From Hermatobates lingyangjiaoensis (Eukaryota > Arthropoda > Insecta > Hemiptera > Hermatobatidae), in assembly GCA_026182355.1 (NCBI GenBank), contig JAPFBL010000036.1, forward strand, positions 496,001 to 560,000: DNA of 64,000 bases. Reading direction: 5' to 3'. Below are positions 46,380 to 57,869 of this stretch, piece after piece. A program made the position numbers and the translations under genes. The notes under the pieces were generated by a model. That model was not told the DNA's origin and searched no databases. It saw only the letters and a list, made by a program, of their open reading frames with translations. Numbering within the stretch: position 1 is the first letter of the stretch; each line of letters starts with the position of its first letter.

Positions 46380-47500
46380 TGAATAAATTAGATATTATTA
46401 TAAACTTTTATACCTCAACTATCGCTGGTGGAGTGCTCAACCGGTTTTGCAGAGGCTGCATCATCAAAGGATTAAAAAATCTCTGTATAACTAATATTTA
46501 TGTATTTAATGAATAAATGTCTGTACTTTTGGATGGTTTGAAAAGTTTGAAAATTTTTCTGAAGTGTTTTTTAACAAAATAGAAAACTCTTTAAGCCTTA
46601 GATAAATCTCTCTGAGCGCCTTTTTGGATATAAAATGATCTATTGATAACAGGCATTTGATTGTATTCAATTAGCTCTACTGTAAAAAGGTACTAATCCA
46701 GATACCGTGTACTGAATTACAACAGTCCAACACAATAATAATTAATGTAATATTGCAGTAGTAAGTATTTAAACTTTTATCACAACTAAAGTGAGAAGAC
46801 TAAAACAGATCCCAAAAGAAATTTTTATTGCCACCATTCTGATGATTAGTTGTAGACATCCACTGGAATCTGTAAATAACCAATGATGCGACACGTAAGG
46901 GTGTACGTGTTTTTATAGTGAGAGAAATTTTGAATAGTACCGTGATTGATTTTATTCAGCATACATTCTAATTAGTGAAAGATAAACTAATAGCAGAATG
47001 ATTGCTCAGTAAGTTCTGGTTTTATGTCTAGTTAAAACAGTTCTGATGCCTTTAAACTGATGGGATAAGCTTGATGAGAAGAATAGCTAAGTCTAAAAGT
47101 ATTTCTTATTAAAAATACTTACCTATTTCAGTTAGAGGAATTAAAAAAACGTTGGAGCATTTTTAGGTGAATGAGAAAACTTGTAAACTCTGTGGCACAT
47201 ACATTGGGTACTGCCACATCAGAATTTTCCTGCTGTAAAAGAATCTTTGATGAAACATAAAGTCATAACCCCAAATCTTCATTTTCGAACTAAACAATAA
47301 CTACTACTGCTGTGATACAACGACGATGAAATGTCTAAAGTAAAAAGATACTCAAATTAGCATTAATATAATACATGTCAAATGGGCTCTACTGATGACA
47401 GAAACAATGACTACCTTCCTACCTACTAGTATTACATGAAATATACATAATGGGAAATAAAACGTTCAATAATTTAATCAAACGAAATATTAATAGTCTT
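46380..47500. other. AT-rich gene-free stretch
   Basis: Nothing recognised. Confidence 0.5.
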
Positions 47501-47539
47501 TTTTTAAAAAAAAAGTTAGAAAATGTTAAAACCTCTCGT

Positions 47540-48110
47540 ACAAAATGTATTACAAGGGGCTAACAAATGGTCAGACATAATCTGCTGGATTAAAGATTTC
47601 CTGATTTCAAGGAAAAAAGGCCTTGTCTGGTATACTGACGGCTCAAAATTAAATAATAATACCAGGAAAAAATAAGTTAATTCACTTCTGGTTACCTGGA
47701 CACAAGGGAATACAGGGAATGAGGTAGTTGACCGGTTAGAAAAGTTTGGAGCTATACAAACTTTCTGCGGCCTGGAGTTTTTTTTTTTCAAAAAAAAAAC
47801 CGCTACCTTTTTGAAAGATTCAATTGATGAATGGATTAGAAAAAAAGGCTGATAAAATTTGACTAGAACAATTGAGGCTAATTTAGTTTAAAAGACTCAT
47901 TCGAGCTGAAAATAAATTTTCAAAGAAATCAATAAATCTTCAAAGAAAGGATTTAAAAATATGTATAATATCTTACTAGACATTATCTTCTTAACTAATA
48001 ATAATTCAAAGTTGTAACTAACACTGTTAAAAATGCCGACTCCGTCTGCAAGAGGAAGAAACTTTTGAACAGATTATTTAACATTGTGATGTATTCACCC
48101 TTAACAAGTA
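47540..48110 (+). pseudogene. LINE relic: internally deleted RNase H domain and C-terminal Cys/His block
   Basis: Frames at about 47570-47690 give NKWSDIICWIKDFLISRKKG, then LVWYTDGSKLNNNT with the first catalytic Asp (YTDGS). Only about 25 bp later another frame gives IHFWLPGHKGIQGNEVVDRL, the H..GI.GNE..D end of RNase H. The middle of the domain, with the second and third acidic residues, is therefore deleted. At about 48031-48090 CRLRLQEEETFEQII, a stop, then HCD matches the C..EEET..H...HC C-terminus of I/Nimbus-like LINEs. Not functional. Confidence 0.75.
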
Positions 48111-48514
48111 ATACGGCAATTATAAAGTTAATAAAAAAGTGAGAGATTTTCTCTAATGACAGCTATTAAGTTTGTTGAAAAACTTAAAATATGAAATTTA
48201 ATTTTGAAACGACAAGAAGAATAACACTAACTCAGATACAGGACCACCACATGCTGTAGCCCAATGTGGCTTAGCTCATATGTATAATAATTGTAATAAT
48301 TTAATCTCAGATTGTTCTAGATCAATAATTTTATGTTTCATACAAATAATAAAGCAAAAACAAATTTACCAAAAGAAATGAAATCAAAAATTGATAAGCT
48401 ATGTGTTATCCATTCAGTTTAATAATACTTACTTTCGAGTTTGCTATTACTACACGGAAGGAACACCAAAACTTAATTGATTGGTCAGTCGCTCAAAATT
48501 TTTACTTCACTATA

Positions 48515-48870
48515 AGTAAAGTATAGTGATCGTGAAAAAATTCGATCTCGAGATTTTGACGGAATACATGTTTTGAGGTCCCAAAAGTCGTTTTATGAAG
48601 TTTTCTCGATGATGTCTGTGTGTAGGTGGGTGGGTGGGTGTGAGTGTGTTAGCATTGCTTGTTACCACGCTACGGTCCAGAATCTTTGATGGATCAAGTT
48701 GATATTTTACACAAAAATGGGCCTCAAAGTGAAGAAGATCCCTATTGTTTGTGAAAAATTATACATTATGGGAAAGTCACTTTTTTTGGCAAAAACCGTT
48801 GCAATGCAAAACCGTTTGCCAAAAAATATTCAATGTTGAAGGAGGTCAAGTAACCGATATAAGAAATCCA
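48515..48870 (+). repeat. Repeat family F, longest copy
   Basis: Runs from AGTATAGTGATCGTGAAAAA through TTCGATCTCGAGATTTTGAC and GGAATACATGTTTTGAGGTC, a GTGTGTAGGTGGGTGGGTGGG run, TTTGATGGATCAAGTTGAT, GGGCCTCAAAGTGAAG and AAAGTCACTTTTTTTGGC. All other copies align to parts of this one. No TIR, target duplication or coding capacity found. Confidence 0.6.
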
Positions 48871-48879
48871 CTGGCTATT

Positions 48880-49790
48880 TGAACAAACGCCATGTTCTCT
48901 TGTAGGAGATTATTTTGTATCAAGAAACTTTCACTTTGGCTTTTCAAAAATGTTATTACTGCTGTACTTATACTAATGAGATTATTTGGATCAGCTGTGG
49001 GATGTACAAAAATAAGCCTATATATTGATAAGTCGATCAATCACTATCTGTACTACCTAAAAAATTAAAGACTAATAAGCATCTCCCATTTAAATGTTTA
49101 CATTATGCTTAAATGAGACATTATATATTATATACCCAAGAACATTGATATTAAGTTTACTTATAGTGAAGTTGAGTGCAGGCCATTCCAGATTTTTTTT
49201 CATTGTATTTATTATATGAAGAAATGTTTTCTTTTTTAGCAGATATGAGACAATGTTATACAACAATTTTTAAGTTTTCAAAGGCAATATTTACTATCAT
49301 CTTTTTTCTTCATACGGACATTTCTTTAGCTTTGAAACGATTTCTGGGCACAAATGCGGGGTTCATGTCAACATCACGGTCTCCTTATATTTTACATAAA
49401 AATGCAATGAATTTCAATACTTTAAGGTTGTATTCAAATGAAGGCAAAATCTGGAATGTTAGATAGGTAAGTGACTTTCGGGAAGGCTTGAAAGGTAATC
49501 TGGTTGTAATGGAGGCTGCATCTGGAGGCGACTAGACCACAAAGAATTTTACGCGTCCAGACAAAACATGTATTTATAAAAACACCAGTATTAAATATTT
49601 TTTCACTGGAATTTCTCGGTGGTTGGTATTACATATTTTGTTGGCTACATTATTATACCTCTTCAATTCAATATTTTTTGTTGTACTCAATCGCTGACCC
49701 GGTTCCACTTAACCTTGAAAGTCAAAACACCATATATGATAGTACCACCCAGCTTGAAGACACGGCACTTAAGTCATACAACTATATACC
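48880..49790. other. AT-rich gene-free stretch
   Basis: Nothing assigned; the 96-codon frame at 49176-49466 has no recognised domain. Confidence 0.4.
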
Positions 49791-49803
49791 ATTTTATAAA
49801 CTA

Positions 49804-50532
49804 CTAACGAACGTGTCCGTCTTTGACGGTTATTTTGCAAAAAGTCAGAAATGGTAAGTGGTATTCCAAAATATTATTAGAGAATTATAGTATATCAAGA
49901 AGTATATTTATTAGCACAGTAAGTGCCTCTCAATATATCACATTAGCTGTTCGTTCATCAGGTACACAGAAGAGCAGAGAGTCGGAACATCTAACCCTTG
50001 AGGAAGCAACATACAGTTGACTCTCTGAGAAAAACTTGGCCTCACTCACTTTAATTACTGCCGTAGACAGAGTTTAGCTTGTAAATTATTTACCGTCATT
50101 GCAAAACAGACACTGACGGTAAATTTCAACTGTTTGAATTCATAATATCAACAATCATAAGTCATAATATCAACTTCTATGACGTATCTATGCAAAGCAC
50201 GAATTCGTAGTCGTGCCCCGTTGCACATTTCTGGGGTACTCAAGTTTTGTAACAGCATTATTGGTACCTCTACTTTAAGTTTTAAGTCCTGAGCAGACAG
50301 TCCAGGAGGAGTCACAGAGTCAAGAAACTCAATTGGATAATTAACTGCTTCCTCATCAGTAATCACTCTGCTTAATGAGTTGTAAGTTCTTTCCTCAGCT
50401 TGATATAGTGCAAAAATTTTGTATTGATGTTTCCTGCCTGTTCATTTGTAGGGGTGAGAATTCCTCTTTCACAGAGCCAGTCATTCTGAGTAGATAGCAT
50501 ATCTTAAACTTCCGGAAACATCTTATCAATTA
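49804..50532 (-). pseudogene. Helitron relic: Pif1-type helicase C-terminus with candidate 3' terminus
   Basis: The minus strand, in three frames, reads NDWLCERGILTPTNEQAGNI (about 50480-50420), ITDEEAVNYPIEFLDSVTPP then GLSAQDLKLKVEVPIMLLQN and CNGARLRIRALHRYVI (50366-50170), then FKQLKFTVSVCFAMTVNNLQ and SFSQRVNCMLLPQG (50130-49960). These follow in order the ERAILAP.N, NYPTEFLNS..PPG.P.H.L.LK.G.PI.LLRN, CNGTRL and FAMTINK.QGQ…LYVA.SR blocks of Helitron Pif1 helicases. Downstream, CCGTCAAAGACGG (hairpin, 49817-49829) is followed 10 bp on by TTAG, close to the hairpin-plus-CTRR 3' end of Helitrons. Frameshifts show it is dead. Confidence 0.8.
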
Positions 50533-50539
50533 TCTCTTG

Positions 50540-53430
50540 GTGGAAGCTTAAATCCAAATGAAATTAAAATAAACTAAAAATACCTACTTGCTATACCTGT
50601 ATATTTTCAAAATAAACATGTCTGTAAAGTTAACCAAAGACAGTTTAAAAGTCCACAACATCTCTTCCATGTTAAATTTTCAATCCATTCACAGCTTAGA
50701 TTTTAAGTTAGACATACACTTAAAATAGCATGGTTTCAGCTTGCTATGCCTTATGGTGGTAGCTGTGTTTACTTGTTACAAAATTTCGCGGACAAACCAA
50801 CAAACCGACAGACATACAGAAATTTTTCTGATGGATTCGGTTTCTCTAATGTATAAAACGTAAAGATAACTTGAAATGAGTCAGTTACAAGCAATGTACA
50901 GACATGGCTTTCTTTTATTTATATAGATTAGTAGTCTTTTAGTGTGATTGAAAGAAGTCGTTGTGGGACATTGGTCAAACATACGAGTCAAACTCGTAGG
51001 TTAGAGATTGCATCTCTTCTACTAACTGACTTGAATATATCTTCCTGAATGAACTTTTCATACCACTTTACCATTGCAATTGTAATTTTCTCCTTCGTAC
51101 AATTATAATAATTAAAATATTCAGTTACAACTATTCTCATATACTCGTATAAGATATCTATTTTCATGTATTTCTTTTCATTTTTTCTTTCAATTATCCT
51201 GAATCACCCAGAGGTCTACTACTACAATAATATACTATTAAACAAAGTGAAAAGTTGAACTAGTGGGTCTCATTTTTTACTCATGTACACCGACGTTGTT
51301 GTGTAATCTCTTACTACATGTGCTTGTTACGCAGAATATGCGTAGTTTTATATTTGAAAATAAAGATGTTAAAAAATTATCCTGGTATGAATTTATGTTT
51401 AAAAAATGCTTCATTTTCGTAATTTGATTTTACACACCTTAAATTTTAATAATTCAATTACCCATCAACCATGTTTTTCAAATATCTGCTGTTAATTACC
51501 GTTGACTTCCCTGTATTGGATTATGCCTCCCTTTGTCTGGTATTTCCCGGAATTAATTTCAGTTTTTAAACAAAATTTCATACTTCTTCTTTTTGCTTAA
51601 GCAGTTTTAATAACTTAAATATTTATCAACAAATTTGATTATTAAAGACCATTATAAAACAGATGCTGCCAATTAAGGTTGCCATTAAATACCAAAGCAT
51701 TCGCCAACATTTCGGAGCAGCATTTATAATTTTTTTAAATAACCACCACTGTTTTTCTGGGTATACAAACAAACATTTTGGAATATAAATAGTTTTCGAA
51801 GCATAAAACTAAATATAACTGAATAAAATTAAATGTTTCAATTAAGCTTACTATTAATTATTTACGTTTAGTTACTCATAAAATGAAATGATAGTGCCGA
51901 AACCTTAAAAATGACAAATATATTTTCATTTGTGTATATATTAATGTATTTTGCAAGCAGACCCTCATTCAAACATGTTTCATTAAATAGTTTGCTAATC
52001 TTCATTTTGGTTCGAATCTTCGTTAACTATTCCAGTTTTCTAAAACTGCTTTTCAACGTTTCGATACTATGAACTAAAATTCTAAAATATTAGAACAAAA
52101 TAAATAGGGTTCTTCATGTAAACATTAATGTATTAATTTATACAATACATATTAATTATTAACAATAATAATAAAATTATTGGTTTATCTCAGAAAATAC
52201 TGGGATCTTTAAAAACAGATTCCCTTAATCCTAAACTCGTTGATGCAGAGAATGACAAGTATCTGGTTAGGTAAATGAAACAAGGCACTTGAGTGTGGGT
52301 GTGCTGTGACTCGTGAAAGCTGTAATGATGCCAGACTTTTTCAGTAATAATCACAGGCCTGAACGTAAGTGTAGCGTGACTATAACAACGCTTTAGATGA
52401 CAATATGTTGTAACTTATTTCCCCTCGAGGGTGTCTATAAATTACAATTTGCTTGTTCAGCTCTTTTTACGGTTTCCTTCTCATAGCCCTACTGGATTGA
52501 ATTAAAAGTAATTTATGATTGGAAAAGGTAGGAGAAAATGGAACGTTTGAAATCTGAGCTAGCTGTTTTTTGCTCCGTAAGGTTCACGAGGGGGATGCCC
52601 ACCTATTAGGTTTTAATGAAAATTTAGTAGAGACATATTGCACGGTACTCAGCCCAGTAGTTGGATAATTTTATTTTGTTGGCATTAACTTTTTGGCTGG
52701 ATGGAGATTAAGTTGCTCCCAAAGGGACCTACGTTGCAGTTTCTCTAGCGGAATTTAATGCATACTCACGCCTCTTTTTGGTTCTTTCCATATTGTTCTC
52801 ACCAGAACTGAATAGATTCCCTTCTACTTACTAAACTACCTTCTACTCTTCCCACTTCTTAAACTGAGGTTTTAAAGAAAATTCTCATGGAACCAATATA
52901 TCCCATGGAAATATTGGTCCTCTGTTCTACTTCACTTGTGATACCACCCATGGCCATAGCTTCGCCAACTTTTTTTATTAATGCATTCTACCTTTGCCAA
53001 TTCTATTGAAATTACATTTTTAATAAAATAATAAATTTAAGTATAATATATCCAAATCGTTAAGCATAGTGTTTGAAGTTCAGTAGGATCAACTTTAAAA
53101 GCTTTTTATATATATATATATATTTACATATATAAAGTGAAACCAAAATTGATTTTTTTTCTTGAAAAAATTTGTATAACTTTATTGAAAAAAGTCATGG
53201 CAGTTCATCTCAGGCAGCTAAAAACAGTAAGGTGTTACTGTTTCTAAATGTCAAACTACTCTCAGTGGGATACAAGTTTTTATCTGCCTTTGTATAGAGA
53301 GTATGCAAGAGAAACAAGGTGTAAAATTCGTGTCGAAAACAAGAAAAATGCAAATGTTTTGTTTGCTTCATATGTTTTTGAATGTCATGTTTTATTTTCG
53401 TGACAAATAAAAAATTTAGTCTAACATTAC
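50540..53430. other. AT-rich gene-free stretch with scattered GC-richer patches
   Basis: Patches at about 52245-52480 and 52550-52780 have higher G and C but no readable family. A TA run lies at 53108-53123. No genes supported. Confidence 0.4.
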
Positions 53431-53441
53431 TTGCATAGATT

Positions 53442-53502
53442 TGGGGTCAGGTCAAGCAATGAACTCTGAATAGGTGACGAGAATACTTACCACTGAACCC
53501 CA
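53442..53502 (-). pseudogene. tRNA-like relic
   Basis: The minus strand starts TGGGGT and ends ACCCCA, an exact 6-bp acceptor-like stem. Inside are GGTTCAGTGGTAAG, like a D-arm/A-box, and AGAGTTCATTGCTTGA, like a decayed T-arm/B-box. At 61 nt it is about 10 nt shorter than a tRNA. It may be a tRNA pseudogene or a SINE head; the GGTTCAGTGGTA word is typical of tRNA-Gly. Confidence 0.4.
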
Positions 53503-53509
53503 CTTCTCC

Positions 53510-56500
53510 TTCAGATTTTACTTGTATAGCTTTTAACACTATAAGCAAACTTAACTAAAATGAAATCGAACTAATAACACCATCCCTGCCGTAATACAAA
53601 GAGTATTTTTCTGGTGCTGGGGGGAGACTAGACGTCGCCCCCACTGGTGGATAGCTGAGTGATAGTAGAAGACTTCTCAGCATGAAAAATATTCCCATCA
53701 AGTGACATTGTAGACGCTATTTTCCTAATGTTACTGGAAAAATTGGTTTGAACGAAAACATTTCTCTTCATTATTAACAGGTAGAGAACTGTTCGTTTAC
53801 CTTTGATAATTGTTCAACTCGTAAGTCTCATTTTTACTAATTCTTAGTTTTTTTTCTTTTCTTACTTCTGAAAAAGTGGTGTGCCCCCACAGAGTTGTCT
53901 CTGTTCTTTTAACGGCTCAAAATAAATAAAAAAGACAAATAATTTTTTCCTGATATATTTTTTATCAAGCATTTTTATACTTTTCATATGTTCGACATGG
54001 TTTGAAATAGAATTACTTAACTTAATTAAGATTTATTTAATTTGTTCAAATAAATTAATACTGTACACAAAATATGCCTTATGAAGCAGATAAGTCTTAT
54101 TGTTTGGGGGCAATGATCGAAAAGTCACTTTTTTGGCTAAAAGTTGCAGTTAGACAACTTTTTTCCTCCTAAAATGCTAACTCTAGAGTTTTCAAATTTT
54201 CGCATTATCATGGAAATGACAAAACCAATTTACTGGAAAAGAAAACATTCAGATTTTTAAAAAAACTAAAAATATATATTTTTTTTATGAAATGTAAAAA
54301 TTTTGACTTATGATTGAATCTGAAAACTTATGAACAGGACAGAAGTCACATCGTTTGGTTGCTCAGAATGAAATTATTTCTAATGTCATAGAAAAAAAGT
54401 TTCACCTTATATAAACACGAGTTAAGGAGTTTTTATTCATCCTTACATTACCAGCAGGGGCATTATGATACATTCATGATTTCAGAAAATGTTTTCTTGA
54501 TATTGAACGACTAATTAGAGGATAATACTATTTTGTGAAAAAAAAATAAAATTATCAATTTATACAAAAAGAATATTAAATTCCGATTACCACATGCTAC
54601 GAAAACTGAAAGTTTATCTTAGAATAATAGACCATCTGCGGTACTTGTCGGATTCATGTAATTTGTGTACATGCTTTACATTTGCCTGGAAATATTTTAA
54701 GTGAATCAAGTGAAATAAAATTAATATTTAGAGGTTCGTTAAATCAATTTGAATTTGTTAATGAGTTAATATGATATGTAAAAATAAAAAAAAGTCTAAA
54801 TGTAAAAAATCAATACCAACCAATCATATATTTCCTGATGCTTTCCATAGTATGATAAAAGATTTTTAAGTGTTCCAATCAAACTATATATTGCATCCTT
54901 TCATAAAATTTAATCAGATTTCATGTATTTCATATGAACCCCTTTGCCTTTGACATATATTGAAATATAAGAAATGTACTCTTTCATTCTTTAGTAGGAA
55001 ATGAATACTAATTTTAAGTTACTTCTTCGGTGCTTTGATGAACCTGAGATTTTTCTTTATACTTTTCTGATACTCCTTTGACAAAATCGAAACATTTTGA
55101 ATTTTATAGGAATTACTTTTCTTAATTTGTGAATGTACAAGAAAATGAGTAAATTTACGGTAAATTATCAATGAATAATTAGTGTAAGTATTAGATCTAG
55201 CACAGTTGTGGACTCCAAAAATTGTATTCAGGAAAGTGTGCTATTGATTTTATTCTAGTGATTAGTTGTGACAAACGACTTTTTTTTTTGTTTTATTTTA
55301 GTGTCTATACAGAAATATTAATCAACAATGTACCATTTGTTTATATGAGACCACAAACATTTTATCACTTATAAGAAACTTTAAATCACTGATTCGTCTA
55401 ACATTATTAAAACTATTACACTGAGAGACTGACCCTCATTGGTCTCGTACTCTCCTCTGCCAAACACACCATATTGATATTCCATTTTTATAACTAAATT
55501 CAACATTGGATTTTAGCTTCTTTAATAGATTTTATAAATATGCATACACAAGTGCCCCTCACTTCTATTAGTCTGAGGTATCTCTTACTCTTTTTAAGGT
55601 GATTGTCTCGCACTCAGATATAATGTGGTAAAAGTTTTCTTCTATTCTAAACAGATCCTTCATATGATTTCTAATGCAGTTACTATTCATAGTAGTAATG
55701 TAAACAAATTTCTAGTAGTTTATCTACATATATTTTTTTCTTTGAAGACATAGTATTCATTACAAATATAAGTTCAGTAGGAATGAGATTTTTAAACTAA
55801 ATTGCTCCCGGTTTTTCTCTCCCCCCCCCCCCCCCCTTTATATTGACTTTTTCTTGATTTATTTCTCAGTTCTACCACAGCAAAAGTTCAAGAATGTAAT
55901 GCAAAAATGCTTTGAGACTACATGGTACCAAACATTTCTAAATTGTTTACAAACTCATTCACAAATATTCCATTTTTTATATATACTTGCATGAAAATCA
56001 AATTACTTACACTGTTTTTTTTTTAAAAAAATTCTATATTGAAACATGCTCCACACAAGGTATTACATGTTGTACTATATTTACACTGTAATTTACGAAC
56101 AGTTAGTACATCAGTTAAAATCAAAAACATTCAAGCCAGGTGATCATTTGGGTTTACTTCAGGACCTCCTGTAAAATAATCTACAAAGGACTTTGGATAT
56201 AATCAGCATATTAGTCAAACCATTAAAGTTTTATTTTATTTTTTTTTTTTGATATTTGATCTCCAATAGAAGCCTTTCCATTTTATAAAATATTCAGAAT
56301 ATGATAATTTCAGTTATAAATGTCTCAGTGGAAGCCGTTTATTACTCTTTCAATCCTAAGCGTGTTGCAGATAGTAACTGACTATTTTTTTTTTATACCC
56401 ACTTCTACCCGCTTGTTTTTGTACATCTCGCAAGTGATGAAGAAAATACCACAACAGTAATAATACTTTTGTGAAGCCAAAGCGAAGATTTTGTGAAAGT

Positions 56501-56530
56501 CAAAATTACAAAGTTTTCCATTTTGGTGGA
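53510..56530. other. AT-rich gene-free stretch
   Basis: A decayed piece of family F (AAAAGTCACTTTTTTGGCTA) lies near 54118-54160 and a C homopolymer at 55822-55837. No genes supported. Confidence 0.4.
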
Positions 56531-56547
56531 TATTTACCCACCAATTA

Positions 56548-56911
56548 TGTGGGGCGCACTGATAACCATTTATTGTGTTTTGGTACAAGTTGACAATAGA
56601 ACACTTTAATATAAATCACTACATGGGTCCCCACATAATACACAAAGTCTCTGTCTATTGCAAATTTCCGGTCAGATCCTCCGTACTGCTGGGCGGATGG
56701 CGGGGCGTGCGATGGAGTGTAGAATGGGATTAAGAAGTGGCGAAGAAACACAAGGCATGGCGAGTTGATGGAGTAAGAGGGAGAGAACGATTTGAACAGG
56801 TAAAGATGGCGACAACAACTGGTCGAGATGGCGAAAACAGCTGGTTCTTACTAACAGCTGGTTCTTAAGAACAGCTGGTTCTTACAGACTTGCGTTAGTG
56901 TTGCCGCTACA
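56548..56911 (-). repeat. 3' LTR of the miniature element
   Basis: Very similar to the 5' LTR outside the two length differences. The AATAAA near its end reads AATAAATGG on the minus strand. Confidence 0.8.
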
Positions 56912-56924
56912 TCACACCTCCCCC
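56912..56924 (-). other. Polypurine tract
   Basis: GGGGGAGGTGTGA on the minus strand, immediately before the 3' LTR start TGTAGC. This is where plus-strand synthesis is primed in LTR retrotransposons. Confidence 0.7.
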
Positions 56925-57033
56925 AGCGGAGAAGTTAACCTTCGAAGCGTCAAAACGAACGATCCGTCCGGAGCGAGTAACTCGAGGTGGTGGATCGTCC
57001 GTTGGCTTCATCGAGGCGTTGGTTGAATTGTCA

Positions 57034-57287
57034 GGTGTTCGATGGGCCTGGAGGCGAGTTACCAGGTGTTGAGTTGACCTGGAGGCGAGTTACCAGGCGT
57101 TGAGTTGACCTGGAGGCGAGTTACCAGGCGTTGAGTTGACCTGGAGGCGAGTTACCAGGCGTTGAGTTGACCTGGAGGCGAGTTACCAGGCGTTGAGTTG
57201 ACCTGGAGGCGAGTTACCAGGCGTTGAGTTGACCTGGAGGCGAGTTATCAGGCGTTGAGTTGACCTGGAGGCGAGTTACCAGGCGTT
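57034..57287. repeat. 31-bp minisatellite, about 8 copies, inside the miniature LTR element
   Basis: The unit GTTGAGTTGACCTGGAGGCG plus AGTTACCAGGC repeats with exact 31-bp spacing (GACCTGG at 57076, 57107, 57138, 57169, 57200, 57231, 57262). The first copy, at about 57045, is diverged (GGGCCTGG). Inner copies are almost identical, indicating recent expansion. 31 is not a multiple of 3, so it is unlikely to be coding. Confidence 0.9.
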
Positions 57288-57435
57288 TGATTGGTCTCAG
57301 CCTGCAGGAACCAAAAATGGGGTGGACTTTTCGAGAATTGTGGCAGCTTACGTCTAAGCTATCGACTGCTGGAGGAACCGAAGTTCAAGTGATCGTAATT
57401 AGTTGCCCAGTTCGATTTGTCGGAAACACCAATTA

Positions 57436-57862
57436 TGTGGGGCGCACTGATAACTGTTTATTATGTTGTGTGTACATGTTAACAATAGAACACTTTAATA
57501 TACATCACTACATGGGTCCCCACATAATACACAAAGTCTCTGTCTATTGCTAATTTCCGGTCAGATCCTCCGTACTGATGAGCAGATGGCAAGGCGTGCG
57601 ATGAAATGTAGAATGGAATTAAGAAGTGGCGAAGAAACACAAGGCATGGCGAGTTGATCGAGTAAGGGCGAGACGACTTAAAACAGGTTAAGATGGCGAA
57701 TTCATGGAGTGACGAAGAGACGCTTCCAACCAGGTCAAGATGGCGACAACAACTCGTCGAGATGGCGAAAACAGCTGGTTCTTACTAACAGCTGGTTCTT
57801 AAGAACAGCTGGTTCTTAAGAACAGCTGGTTCTTACAGACTTGCGTTAGTGTTGCCGCTACA
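57436..57862 (-). repeat. 5' LTR of the miniature element
   Basis: Contains, on the minus strand, three to four tandem AAGAACCAGCTGTT units near its start and AATAAACAGTTATC near its end as a polyadenylation signal. Relative to the other LTR it has about 46 bp more around 57685-57735 and one more 17-bp repeat unit, which accounts for the 63-bp length difference. Confidence 0.8.
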
Positions 57863-57869
57863 CCATCAT

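Larger units (their letters stand above)
56548..57862 (-). mobile_element. Miniature LTR retrotransposon (TRIM-like), minus-strand orientation
   Basis: Two direct repeats flank a short, non-coding interior. On the minus strand the 5' LTR is 57862-57436 (427 bp) and the 3' LTR 56911-56548 (364 bp). Both start TGTAGCGGCAACACTAACGC and end GTGCGCCCCACA. The interior begins TAATTGG, where TGG can be the start of a primer-binding site, and ends with the polypurine tract GGGGGAGGTGTGA directly before the 3' LTR. At about 510 bp with no gag-pol frame it needs proteins from elsewhere. The 9 bp CACCAATTA next to the LTR end occur at both LTRs, so the true boundary or target site is ambiguous. Confidence 0.8.

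Noticed and set aside
55822..55837. C homopolymer as a possible functional G-quadruplex
   Set aside because: Single homopolymer without four separated G-tracts; more likely slippage or a sequencing artefact.
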